A stretch of DNA of 64,000 nucleotides from Calothrix parasitica NIES-267 (GTDB taxonomy: Bacteria > Cyanobacteriota > Cyanobacteriia > Cyanobacteriales > Nostocaceae). The notes under the pieces are model-generated. The model was not told the origin of the DNA and searched no databases. It saw only the letters and a list, made by a program, of their open reading frames with translations. Positions within the stretch are counted from its first letter, which is position 1, and the number at the start of each line of letters is the position of its first letter. The position numbers were made by a program, and so were the translations under genes. Where the stretch lies: NCBI RefSeq assembly GCF_002368095.1, contig NZ_AP018227.1:4985782-5049781 (forward strand), in the 5' to 3' direction. Shown piece after piece: positions 37,301-46,703 of the stretch.

Positions 37301-39958
37301 ATGGCAACAAAATATTTATTCCATATATGCTCGATAGCAGGGATAGGAATACAAGCTTTAATGTTCATTGCTAAGCCGGTTGAAGCTAAGGATACTCAAG
37401 TTGGTAAAAGTCTTAAACCATTGCAGGCTTTCAGTCAACTATCATCAGGACAGAAAAAAGGTCATCAGCGCATTTTTACTGATGCACAAAAATTCTTACC
37501 AGTGCTTAGCCAAGCAGATTCCGGAGAAATTGTTAAAGTTACCGGGGTTAAAGTTAATTCTACCGATCGAGGATTAGAATTAATTTTAGAAACTTCTGAA
37601 GGGCGAGAGCTACAAGTTACAAATAATAGTGGCGGTAATAATTTTATTGCTGATATCAAGAATGCTCAACTAAGTTTAAATAATGGCGATCAATTTACTC
37701 AAGAAAAACCAATTGCAGGAATAAATGAAATCACAGTAACAAATAAAGATGCAAATACCATTCGCATAACAGTGACTGGTGAAAAGGGGATACCAAAGGC
37801 AGAGTTATTTGATAGTAATCAAGGATTAATTTTTGGCTTTACTCCAGTTGCATCTTCTACTGAGCCATCAACTACTCCACCAGAAGCGACACAACAGGAA
37901 CAACCAACAGCAGAAAACGACAAAAAACCAGAACAAACCCCTACATCACAACGGAACGAAGATGTCATTGAACTAATCGTTACAGCTCAGAAGAGAGCAG
38001 AAAATCTTCAAGATGTACCTATCAGTATTACAGCTCTCGACCGGGATCAAATAGAAAGTGGTGATATTGACTCTTTTGATGACGTTGCTAAAAATACGCC
38101 TAACTTTTCAGTTTTTAGTAGCGGAACAAATCGTCTAGCAAGTTTCTATAGCGTACGTGGTATTACTAACTTCAATGCTTTTTCCAGAGATGGAGTTGGT
38201 ATTTTTATAGATGATGTTCCTTACGATTTATCTGCTTTTCAAAATTTAGGCTTCAATGATTTAGAAAGGGTGGAAATATTACGGGGACCTCAAAATACTC
38301 TTTATGGTAGAAGTTCTCTTGGTGGTGTCATCAATGTCGTTACCAGAAAACCTACTAATGAGTTTGAGTTCAACAATAGTATTAGTTACGGCAACTATGA
38401 CGACTTCAAAGCTCAAGCAAGTATCAGCGGTCCTTTAGTTGAGGATAAGCTATTTTTCCGTCTTTCCGGCGATTACAGCACCCGAGATGGTTATGTACGC
38501 AATACATTTTTAGATAGAGATGTAGATGGGGGCTCGGGAGGAAATGGTAGAGTCAAATTACTATGGACACCTTCACTAGATTGGGAAGTCTCTTTCAATG
38601 CTTCTTTTGATGATTATCGGGAAGGAGCAGCCCCTTATGTTTTGCTCAATCAATCCGATCCATCAGAGGCTAGCTTAGATTTTAATGGCTTTAACGATAT
38701 AGTAAATAATGCTCAATCGTTGAAAATAGCTTACAACCAATCAGATTTTCGATTCACCTCAATTACAAGCAACCGCTTTTCCAGCCAAAAAGCAGCATAT
38801 GATAGCGATTCGACTAGCTCGGATGGTCAAATTAATGCACCAGATTTTCAGTCAAGATTATTTAGCCAAGAATTACGCTTCCAATCTCCCGAAGAAGCAG
38901 ACAAATTTCAATGGATATTTGGTGGTTATTTTGAATCATCCAAATTTGAGAATAACCGTCCCTTCATTTACGGTGCAGATTCCCTAGCGCTAGGTTTTCC
39001 TTTGCCTCCTGGGGAAGATGTAGTTGATGTCGAAAGTAACACTAATACCTATGCAGTATTTAGTCAGATTGACTATAAACCCATCGAACGTCTGACTTTA
39101 ACTGCAGGATTGCGCTATGAAGCTACTAATAGCAAAATAGATGCAACTGAAACCTTTACTTCAACAGATGGTTCTTTGGTGATACCACTTTTATCCGTAG
39201 AGGATGTTGAGAAAAATGGAGATGCTTTATTACCTAGATTTGTCGCTGAATACAAATTAACTCCCAACTTAATGACATACGGTAGTATTTCTCGGGGTTA
39301 TCGACCAGCAGGAGCTAGTTTTCAACCCTTTAATGAAGATACTGCTGTTTTTGATGCAGAAACTTCTTGGAACTATGAAGCTGGTTTAAAATCTTCTTGG
39401 TTAGACAATAAACTAAATGTCAATCTGGCTTTGTTTCATAACAAAGTCGATAATTTTCAGTTTGTTGGTATCGATCGAGGTAATGTTTTTATTGATAACG
39501 CTGATATCAAGGTTACCGGAGCAGAACTCGAAGTTAGAGCAACTCCCGTAAAAGGTCTGGATATCATTGGTGGTTTAGGTTTAGTGAATTCTAGATTTAG
39601 AAATGGTAACGACCCTTTCACAGGTGAGAGTTTAGAAGACAAAAGAACTACCTTTTCACCAGATTTGACCTATAATTTGGCAATTCAATATCGTAGTGTT
39701 GGAGGTTTATTGGGAAGAGTAGAACTAGCGGGATTTGGCACTACTTATTTTGACGAACTTAATACTATCAAACAAGACCCATACGCACTAGTCAATGTTC
39801 GTGTAGGATATGAATTCAAGAAGAATGGTATTTATCTATTTGCCAATAATATTTTCGACACTGAGTACGTTACTCAAGCATTCAATAACACAACTGGGCT
39901 TCAGGGTACATATGGTGCTCCATCTACTTATGGTGTTCAATTTAAGAGCAGGTTTTAA
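37301..39958 (+). CDS. TonB-dependent outer-membrane receptor with N-terminal AMIN domain
   Basis: This 885-residue protein has an N-terminal signal-like hydrophobic segment (about 4-25), then an AMIN domain (about 80-180) as is common in cyanobacterial receptors. A TonB-box-like stretch VIELIVTAQ leads into the plug domain (QDVPISITALDRDQIE, then VRGI, ERVEILRGPQNTLYGRSSLGGVINV). The beta-barrel ends in a C-terminal Phe (KSRF), as outer-membrane proteins do. It would import a ferric or other metal chelate. Its place directly after the TE and before two half ABC transporters suggests it takes up the product of this assembly line. GGTGAG lies six bases before the ATG. The gene start lies in the second copy of a tandem duplication. 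Confidence 0.92.
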   Translation: MATKYLFHICSIAGIGIQALMFIAKPVEAKDTQVGKSLKPLQAFSQLSSGQKKGHQRIFTDAQKFLPVLSQADSGEIVKVTGVKVNSTDRGLELILETSEGRELQVTNNSGGNNFIADIKNAQLSLNNGDQFTQEKPIAGINEITVTNKDANTIRITVTGEKGIPKAELFDSNQGLIFGFTPVASSTEPSTTPPEATQQEQPTAENDKKPEQTPTSQRNEDVIELIVTAQKRAENLQDVPISITALDRDQIESGDIDSFDDVAKNTPNFSVFSSGTNRLASFYSVRGITNFNAFSRDGVGIFIDDVPYDLSAFQNLGFNDLERVEILRGPQNTLYGRSSLGGVINVVTRKPTNEFEFNNSISYGNYDDFKAQASISGPLVEDKLFFRLSGDYSTRDGYVRNTFLDRDVDGGSGGNGRVKLLWTPSLDWEVSFNASFDDYREGAAPYVLLNQSDPSEASLDFNGFNDIVNNAQSLKIAYNQSDFRFTSITSNRFSSQKAAYDSDSTSSDGQINAPDFQSRLFSQELRFQSPEEADKFQWIFGGYFESSKFENNRPFIYGADSLALGFPLPPGEDVVDVESNTNTYAVFSQIDYKPIERLTLTAGLRYEATNSKIDATETFTSTDGSLVIPLLSVEDVEKNGDALLPRFVAEYKLTPNLMTYGSISRGYRPAGASFQPFNEDTAVFDAETSWNYEAGLKSSWLDNKLNVNLALFHNKVDNFQFVGIDRGNVFIDNADIKVTGAELEVRATPVKGLDIIGGLGLVNSRFRNGNDPFTGESLEDKRTTFSPDLTYNLAIQYRSVGGLLGRVELAGFGTTYFDELNTIKQDPYALVNVRVGYEFKKNGIYLFANNIFDTEYVTQAFNNTTGLQGTYGAPSTYGVQFKSRF

Positions 39959-40082
39959 GATAAAAGTTTGCTAATTTATTAACTTTGCAAACCAACTTTT
40001 CTATTTATCTCTCTGTGCATCCTCACACTTTTCTTAATATAGATATTCTGTAATTAATTTGTTAATTTGGAGAAATACAATT

Positions 40083-40484
40083 ATGCTGAAAATTAACGAT
40101 CGAACATGGCCAATAGTTTACGTTCATTTTGATGGAGCGCGAACCCTTGAAGATGTACAAGAATATTTAGAAAACTTTGAGAATTGGCTGTCCCGTGAAA
40201 AAGAATTTAGCCTAATTATCAATCAAAATAACGCCGAAATAGCCGATAGTAATAGCTCAAAAGAAGTTAAGAAAATAGAAATGCAATGGATTCATGAAAA
40301 TAAACCTCGCATTGCTAAATATTGCTCCAATATTGCGATGGTAGTAGATTCGGATGAAATGCTAAGTAAAATGCAACCAATGGCACCTAAAGTGGTCGAA
40401 CACATGTTTGGTTGTTCTGGTCAAGCTTTTAGTAGCATGCAAGAAGCTGAAAGTTGGATTGAAGAACAGAAAAATCAAGCATAA
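40083..40484 (+). CDS. small STAS/SpoIIAA-like protein of unknown role
   Basis: The protein is about 133 residues long when started at the ATG at 40083, which follows GGAG by about ten bases; a TTG at 40059 is less likely. The pattern of alternating strands and helices (INDRTWPIVYVHFDG, LIINQNNAE, IAMVVDSDEM) resembles the SpoIIAA/STAS-like fold. No transmembrane segment or catalytic motif is seen. It lies between the receptor and the ABC transporter genes in the same direction, so a role in transport or its control is possible but unproven. Confidence 0.65.
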   Translation: MLKINDRTWPIVYVHFDGARTLEDVQEYLENFENWLSREKEFSLIINQNNAEIADSNSSKEVKKIEMQWIHENKPRIAKYCSNIAMVVDSDEMLSKMQPMAPKVVEHMFGCSGQAFSSMQEAESWIEEQKNQA

Positions 40485-40618
40485 TAGTCTTTTGATTAGA
40501 CGTTACTGAATCAAACAAAGTATGAATTACGCGATTCTACGATCTTAAGCTTGCGGGTATGTAGCGCTCGCAAAACCTTTGATTAACTATGTAATTAAAC
40601 TGGAAAAGTAATATAAAT

Positions 40619-42358
40619 ATGACTGCTAGTAAATCTCCTAGTATATTCCCACTATTAGCACCCCAAAAAAACCAACTCATAGCTAGCACTTTACTGACTA
40701 TTCTTGCCACAGGAATGGGGTTGGTTCCATTTATTGTGGTTTATCTAATTGCTACAGCTCTAATTAATCCACCAATTGACCAAGTATATATTTGGAAACT
40801 GGTTATTATCAGTTTCATAGTTGTTGTAGCCCGGTGGAGTCTTTTATGGATTACTGGTGTGATATCTCATATTGCTGCGTATAAAATTTTATATGACTTA
40901 AGGATTAAACTTGCAGAAAAACTTAGTACACTAGCTCTGGGATATTTGAATTCTCGTACTACTGGTAGTCTACAAAAAGTCATGAATGAAGATGTAGAAT
41001 ATCTCGAACTCACCATTGTTCATGGTATACCTGAAGGAATAGGTTTAATTACTACTTTTCTGGCTACCTCTATTTATTTATTTACCGTTGATTGGCGCAT
41101 GGCTTTCGCGGCATTAGGAGCATTACCAATTACATTCTTGAGTCAATTTTTATTATTTAAAGACTTACAACCAATCACAGAAAAATTCTTCTCATTCAAG
41201 GATGTAATGAACTCCAATATTATTGAGTATGTACAAGGAATGCCAGTAATTAAGGCTTTTACTCAAACCACAGAATCCTTTACAAAGTTGAAAGATTCTG
41301 TCAATCAATACCAGGAGTTTCAAGTATTTTGGACAAAAATATCCTTATTTCCATTGGCTCTATTTACGATTAGTATTACCGCTAATATTATTTTTATTTT
41401 GCCATTAGGTATTTGGTTTATAAATAAAGGTACTCTCTCGATCCCTAATTTTATTCTTTTCCTACTATTAGGAATAGGTCTTTGTGCTCCTTTAATCAAA
41501 CTCTTATATACAGTTAGAACTTTTGTACAAACTCAAGAAGGGATAAAAAGGATTTTTGAGATAATAAATGAACCAGCTATTCCAGAACCTCAACAATCAA
41601 GTATTCCTTCATATTTAAATATAGAATTCAAAGATGTTTGTTTTTCCTATAATCAAAAAGAAATATTACATGGTGTGAATTTTAAAATTCCCCAGGGTGG
41701 TATTACAGCATTAGTAGGACCATCTGGTTCTGGTAAAACCACCATCGCTCGTTTAATTGCTCGCTTCTGGGATGTTGATTCTGGAGAAATTTGTCTTGGT
41801 GGTATCAATATCAAAAACCTAAAAACAGTAGATTTAATGTCAAAAATTGCTGTTGTTTTTCAAGATGTAATTTTATTCAATGACACGATTTATGAAAACA
41901 TCCACATGGGTAATCATAATGCAAATCAAGAAGCGGTAATCGCAGCAGCAAAAGCTGCTCGTTGTCATGAATTTATTGAGGCAATGCCTAATGGTTATCA
42001 AACAATTGTTGGAGAAAAAGGTGCAAAATTAAGTGGTGGACAGAAACAAAGAATATCTATTGCTCGGGCAATTTTGAAAGATGCTCCAATAGTTATATTA
42101 GACGAAGCAACTGCTTATATCGATCCGGAAAATGAAGCTCAGATTCAAGAAAGTATCAACACATTAGTAAAAAATAAAACATTACTGATTATTGCTCATC
42201 GACTCTCAACAATTATCTCAGCAGAGCAAATCATTGTAGTAAATGAAGGTCAAATTTCCGGTCAAGGTAAGCACGAAGATTTGCTTAATACTAACTACCT
42301 TTACCAAAAAATGTGGAAAGCCCATGAAACTGCACAAAATTGGACTTTCAAATCATAA
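40619..42358 (+). CDS. ABC transporter half, fused permease-ATPase (YbtP/IrtA-like), first of a pair
   Basis: This 579-residue protein has a six-helix membrane domain (about 15-300) followed by an ATPase. Walker A is GPSGSGKTT (near 365), the signature is LSGGQKQRISIARA (near 472) and Walker B is IVILDEATA, with YID in the D-loop where SVD or ALD is usual. Pairs of such half transporters occur in siderophore loci (YbtPQ, IrtAB), where they import the ferric chelate across the inner membrane. Similar folds also export products. The second half follows 61 bases later, so a heterodimer is likely. Its substrate is inferred from the adjacent receptor and assembly line. Confidence 0.9.
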   Translation: MTASKSPSIFPLLAPQKNQLIASTLLTILATGMGLVPFIVVYLIATALINPPIDQVYIWKLVIISFIVVVARWSLLWITGVISHIAAYKILYDLRIKLAEKLSTLALGYLNSRTTGSLQKVMNEDVEYLELTIVHGIPEGIGLITTFLATSIYLFTVDWRMAFAALGALPITFLSQFLLFKDLQPITEKFFSFKDVMNSNIIEYVQGMPVIKAFTQTTESFTKLKDSVNQYQEFQVFWTKISLFPLALFTISITANIIFILPLGIWFINKGTLSIPNFILFLLLGIGLCAPLIKLLYTVRTFVQTQEGIKRIFEIINEPAIPEPQQSSIPSYLNIEFKDVCFSYNQKEILHGVNFKIPQGGITALVGPSGSGKTTIARLIARFWDVDSGEICLGGINIKNLKTVDLMSKIAVVFQDVILFNDTIYENIHMGNHNANQEAVIAAAKAARCHEFIEAMPNGYQTIVGEKGAKLSGGQKQRISIARAILKDAPIVILDEATAYIDPENEAQIQESINTLVKNKTLLIIAHRLSTIISAEQIIVVNEGQISGQGKHEDLLNTNYLYQKMWKAHETAQNWTFKS

Positions 42359-42419
42359 AATACCGAAACTAACTATAGATAATTTTCAATTCATTTAATT
42401 TTACTTACAAAAAACCATT

Positions 42420-44153
42420 ATGACTAACAATATATTTGATTTAGCTGCACAGAGAAAATCTTTATTTATTCGGGGAATAGTACTGCAAGTAATTTCTTCT
42501 ATATTCGCAGCAGCTCCTTATTTTTTCGTTTATATCATCCTTAAAGAACTATTTGAAAAATCAATTGACATTGAACGAGCTTTATTATTAACAGGAGCTA
42601 CTGCTCTATGTCTTGTATTGCAAGGAATTTTCCTGTATCTTGCCAACTCTCTGACTTTTGTCAATGGTACCCAAATGATTGGGGATTTACGTTTGCAATT
42701 AGGCGATGGTATCCGTAAATTACCTATGGGATTTTTCAATTCCAGGCAAGTTGGTGATTTAAATGTACTTATGACCGATGATATGTGCAAAATAGAAGAT
42801 GTTCCTAGTGTAGTTTATCCCAAAATTGTTAGCGCACTAGCAACACCTATCTTTATTGCAGTGTTTCTTTTCTTGATTGATTGGCGTTTAGCTTTAGCAA
42901 CTATTGCTGGTTTTCCTATTGCAATTGCAATTTACTTTAGCAGTCAGAAGTTACTTAATAAGTTAACCAAATTGCAAAAAAAATCTTTAGTAGAAGCCAA
43001 CTCTCGAATGATTGAATATATTCAAGGGCTTCCTGTTCTTAAAGCATTCAATCAAACCGGAGCTAGGTTTGAAAAATTAGAGAATGCTTTGGATTCTTAC
43101 AAGCAAGCTAATCTTAATTTAGTAAATCAACTAGCAACCCCTTCAATTGCTTTTTCTGGTTTCTTGGAATTAGGTTTTGTTGTCATCATTATAGTTGGAA
43201 CTTACACCATATTTGGTGGAGAAATAACGACTTCTACCTTCTTACTATTTCTTGTAGTAGGTTTACGATTTTACGAACCCTTATCTGGACTGTTTGAACT
43301 TTCTGGTATGACAAGAATGATGGATGTGGCTTTAGAACGAGTAATAGATATATTGAAAGAGCCGCAATTACCTGAACCCACTGAATCACATCAATTAAGT
43401 TCATTTGATATTGAGTTTAAAAATGTTGATTTTAGCTACGAAGAATTTAATGTATTGCAATCAATCAATTTTCAGGTTCCACAAAATACCGTAACAGCTT
43501 TAGTTGGACCTTCTGGTTCCGGTAAGACTACAATTACAAATTTGATAGCTCGATTCTGGGAAGTCGATAAAGGCGAAATTTTGATTGGCGGTGTAAATAT
43601 TAAAAATATCAAAATAGATGAACTTTTATCTAAAATTAGTATTGTATTTCAAGATGTTTACCTATTTAATGACACCATTTTGAATAATATTAAATTTGGT
43701 AAACCTGATTCGACTTTTGAAGAAGTCATTTCGGCAACTCAAGCTGCTCAATGCCATGAGTTTATTACTAATTTACCCGATGGTTATGAAACCGTGATTG
43801 GAGAAGGTGGAACAAGTCTTTCCGGAGGTGAAAAGCAGCGTGTATCTATCGCACGAGCAATTTTGAAAGATGCTCCAATCATCTTGTTAGATGAAGCAAC
43901 AGCTTCAGTAGATCCAGAAAATGAAATTTTAATTCAAAAAGCTATTAATTCATTAGTCGAATCTAGGACATTAATAATTATTGCTCATCGTCTTTCCACT
44001 ATAACTTCGGTTGACCAAATTATAGTTATAGATAATGGTAAAGTAATAGAAAAAGGAAAACATGAGGAATTAACAAGAAATACTGATGGATTATATAATA
44101 GACTATGGAATTCACAACAAAAAGCAAGACAATGGAAGCTTAATATAGAATGA
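42420..44153 (+). CDS. ABC transporter half, fused permease-ATPase (YbtQ/IrtB-like), second of a pair
   Basis: This 577-residue partner of the preceding gene has the same layout: membrane helices to about residue 300, then Walker A GPSGSGKTT (near 361), the signature LSGGEKQRVSIARA (near 468) and Walker B IILLDEATASVD. All ATPase motifs are canonical, whereas the first half has an altered D-loop, so the two sites may be unequal. It forms the end of the receptor-transporter block. A small AT-only hairpin (44153-44171) overlaps the stop codon, and a 769-base gap follows. Confidence 0.9.
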   Translation: MTNNIFDLAAQRKSLFIRGIVLQVISSIFAAAPYFFVYIILKELFEKSIDIERALLLTGATALCLVLQGIFLYLANSLTFVNGTQMIGDLRLQLGDGIRKLPMGFFNSRQVGDLNVLMTDDMCKIEDVPSVVYPKIVSALATPIFIAVFLFLIDWRLALATIAGFPIAIAIYFSSQKLLNKLTKLQKKSLVEANSRMIEYIQGLPVLKAFNQTGARFEKLENALDSYKQANLNLVNQLATPSIAFSGFLELGFVVIIIVGTYTIFGGEITTSTFLLFLVVGLRFYEPLSGLFELSGMTRMMDVALERVIDILKEPQLPEPTESHQLSSFDIEFKNVDFSYEEFNVLQSINFQVPQNTVTALVGPSGSGKTTITNLIARFWEVDKGEILIGGVNIKNIKIDELLSKISIVFQDVYLFNDTILNNIKFGKPDSTFEEVISATQAAQCHEFITNLPDGYETVIGEGGTSLSGGEKQRVSIARAILKDAPIILLDEATASVDPENEILIQKAINSLVESRTLIIIAHRLSTITSVDQIIVIDNGKVIEKGKHEELTRNTDGLYNRLWNSQQKARQWKLNIE

Positions 44154-44922
44154 TAATTTTACGAAAATTATATTAATTATTATCTATTTTAAAAAATTGG
44201 TTACAAGCATTGATAATATTTCTATATGAAGTAAATTTTTATTTACAGATTGAAGTTTATATCTTTTAATATTTATATTATTTTAAATTAAGTAAATACA
44301 AAAAGTATTATTCATCAAAAAAATAATAACGGGAATTAAAGGATTTTTGTAAAGCAATATATTTCGCTCATAAACTTTCACACAATACTAAATATTGCTT
44401 TAAAAATGAACAGCAAAGCCTCTCCTTTTCAAGTATAGCTGTTTAATTATAAAAATCAAAAATCTTGACTCATAAATAGTAAATAGCTCTTGGGATTTCA
44501 AAGAAATAAAAGAGAATAAAGCCCATTATTGGATTGCTTTTAGGAATACTATCACAAGCCTATAATTTCATAGACTAAAACTTATACTCATGATTGAATT
44601 ATAGATGGCTATATTGGTTATGCAATACTGTACTAATTACATAAAAATGGAGGAGATGAATAGATTTTTACTAAAAGTTAAGTTAAAAGATTTTTTCACC
44701 TAAACCAACAATAAAAAAAGGTTAAAAAATATATAGTTTTATCTAAATAAATAAAAAATATATTTATTCTAATTCATTTAGAAGTAATCTAATTATAAGA
44801 GATTAGTTTCTGTAATTAGTTTCTGTAAAATGTGAAGTACAACAAAACTAATCAATTAATAATCTAAAAAGTTTCGTATAACTATTTAATAATCAAATAC
44901 AAATCAACAATTACTTATACTT
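44154..44922. other. 769-base AT-rich intergenic region
   Basis: No open frame of coding character was found. An 8-base perfect stem of A and T (44153-44160 with 44164-44171) starts the gap and may be a weak terminator. TATAAT occurs at 44561-44566 without a well-spaced -35 box. A 13-base tandem repeat lies near the 3' end. The gap probably separates the transporter transcript from the P450 transcript. Confidence 0.5.
44802..44827. repeat. 13-bp tandem repeat, two units
   Basis: ATTAGTTTCTGTA occurs twice in direct tandem (44802-44814 and 44815-44827), about 95 bases before the first P450 start. It could bind a regulator or be a chance slippage product. Confidence 0.5.
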
Positions 44923-46296
44923 ATGAAAAAACTTCAAGGACCAAAAGCTCCTGGTTGGATTCAAAATATTCAACTAATGACTGACTTTTTGGGATACTTA
45001 GAAAACCTAGGAAAACGTTATGGTGATATTTACTTGATGCAGTTTTTGGGTAATCCCACAGTTTTGGTTAGCCATCCAGAGGCTATAAAGAAGATTTTTA
45101 GCAACACAACAGAGATTAAGTCTCCTGGTGAGTTAAACCAAGTTTCGATTCCGTTGACAGGAAAGAAAGGAATCCTTGCACTTGATGGGTTACACCACAA
45201 ACATATGCGTAAGCTATTGATGCCTGCTTTTCATGGTGCTCATATAAAAGATTATGGACAATCTATTTGCAATCTTGCAATCAAAGTCATGAACCGGCAG
45301 GAAATTGGCAAACCCTTTTCAGCTTGCGCTAGCATAGAAGACATTACCCTACAGATAATTTTAAAAGTTATATTGGGTTTGGAAGAAGGAGAACGTTATC
45401 AAAACTTCAGGCAATTGATTCCATCTGTACTGAATTTGTCTTTGTCTCCTTTAATGGCCTTGTTTTTTTCTCTTCCTATCTTACAGAAAGACCTCGGTTC
45501 TTGGAGTCCTTGGGGTCAATTCCTTAATCTTAGACGGCAACTTGATGAACTACTCTATACTGAAGTGATTCTCTGTCGAAAGCAAGCTAATCCTTCTCGA
45601 ACTGACGTTGTCTCTCTATTAGTTTCCGCTTCTGACGAAGCAGGTGAACCTCTGAGCAATCAAGATGTACGGGATATGCTGCTTTCCCTTCTTTACGCAG
45701 GGCAAGATGCTTCTGCAACAGCAATTGCTTGGGCTGTATATTGGGTTCATAAATATCCGGCAGTTTATAAAAAATTACTCGCAGAAATAAATAGTCTGGG
45801 TGAATCTGCAGATCCAGTCTCCATTAGCCGACTACCATATCTTGGTGCTGTTTGTAATGAAGCTTTGCGACTTTACCCAACTCAAGCATTAACCTTTGGA
45901 CGAAAAGCAGAATCACCTGTTGAATTGATGGGTTATGAATTTAGTCCTGGTACAGTATTTATGGCTAATATTTATCAAACTCATCAGCGTGAGGATTTGT
46001 ATCCACAAGCAAGTCAATTTAAACCAGAGAGGTTTCTAGAAAGACAATTTTCTCCCTATGAATTTCTACCTTTTGGTGGTGGCGATCGCGGCTGTCTGGG
46101 AGTTGCTCTAGTTTTATTTGAAATGAAACTAATATTAGCAACCATTATTTCAAACTATGAACTAGCCTTGGTTGATAAAAAACCAGAGAAACCAAAGTGT
46201 AAAGGTATTCTTTTCCCTCCTGCTAATGGTTTAAAGATGGCAATCGTCGCTCGACGTCAAAATCAAGTCCAGCAAGTTACTGCTAATTCTATTTAG
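44923..46296 (+). CDS. cytochrome P450, CYP110-like (first of two)
   Basis: This 457-residue P450 has the heme-binding motif FGGGDRGCLG (Cys near 389) and the K-helix ExxR as EALR. Its I-helix is AGQDASAT, in which the second residue of the usual oxygen-activating Thr pair is kept in altered form. The opening (LQGPKAPGWIQNIQ) and the overall pattern resemble cyanobacterial CYP110 enzymes, which hydroxylate fatty-acid-like substrates. In this context it may oxidise the saturated polyketide chain. No membrane anchor is evident. It has its own upstream gap and a related P450 follows 407 bases later, suggesting an old duplication. Confidence 0.9.
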   Translation: MKKLQGPKAPGWIQNIQLMTDFLGYLENLGKRYGDIYLMQFLGNPTVLVSHPEAIKKIFSNTTEIKSPGELNQVSIPLTGKKGILALDGLHHKHMRKLLMPAFHGAHIKDYGQSICNLAIKVMNRQEIGKPFSACASIEDITLQIILKVILGLEEGERYQNFRQLIPSVLNLSLSPLMALFFSLPILQKDLGSWSPWGQFLNLRRQLDELLYTEVILCRKQANPSRTDVVSLLVSASDEAGEPLSNQDVRDMLLSLLYAGQDASATAIAWAVYWVHKYPAVYKKLLAEINSLGESADPVSISRLPYLGAVCNEALRLYPTQALTFGRKAESPVELMGYEFSPGTVFMANIYQTHQREDLYPQASQFKPERFLERQFSPYEFLPFGGGDRGCLGVALVLFEMKLILATIISNYELALVDKKPEKPKCKGILFPPANGLKMAIVARRQNQVQQVTANSI

Positions 46297-46703
46297 CTCA
46301 TTGGAATTTGTTTTAGGTGAATTTGACCTGAATAACCCAAGTTAGAAATAAGTTCAAACCCTTGTGATATGCTTAATTAATTTGCTACTTCTAATTTCTA
46401 AGTCAGGCATTGGGCATGGGAAAATAAGTTGATGACTTAGATTATTGGTTGACAATTATTTTGTCAAAGGGCTAACCAATACATTGTATAACCCATATAT
46501 AGCAAAGCTTTTACCTAAAAACAGAAAATTTATTAGTCGTACTCATTGCAAGGGGATTAAAAACGTTTGAATTTGGCTAGCATAAGATTGCGTTTGTTTG
46601 TATTTTTGGCTTCCCCCTTGTGAGACGATTGTAAAATTCTTACGTTATTTGAAGCCAGTTAAAGCTACTTAATCCAAACTCACATTAATTATTAACTACA
46701 AAT
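46297..46703. other. 407-base intergenic region between the P450 genes
   Basis: No coding frame, repeat or convincing promoter was seen. It is AT-rich, with no strong hairpin plus T-run, so I cannot say whether the two P450 genes share a transcript. Confidence 0.5.

Larger units (their letters stand above)
36811..37333 (+). pseudogene. second copy of a 392-bp tandem duplication: decayed TE 3' end plus receptor leader
   Basis: Bases 36419-36808 (end of the TE, spacer and a damaged copy of the receptor start) recur at 36811-37333 with many substitutions and a 123-base insertion. The second copy keeps TE pieces such as ASEQIPHDFQSPELYSD and NHFSMF, but has no start or continuous frame (best piece 37017-37184). 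Its 3' part is the real start of the receptor gene. In the first copy the matching receptor ATG is ATC (near 36772). The 606-base NRPS-receptor gap consists almost wholly of this duplication. Confidence 0.8.
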
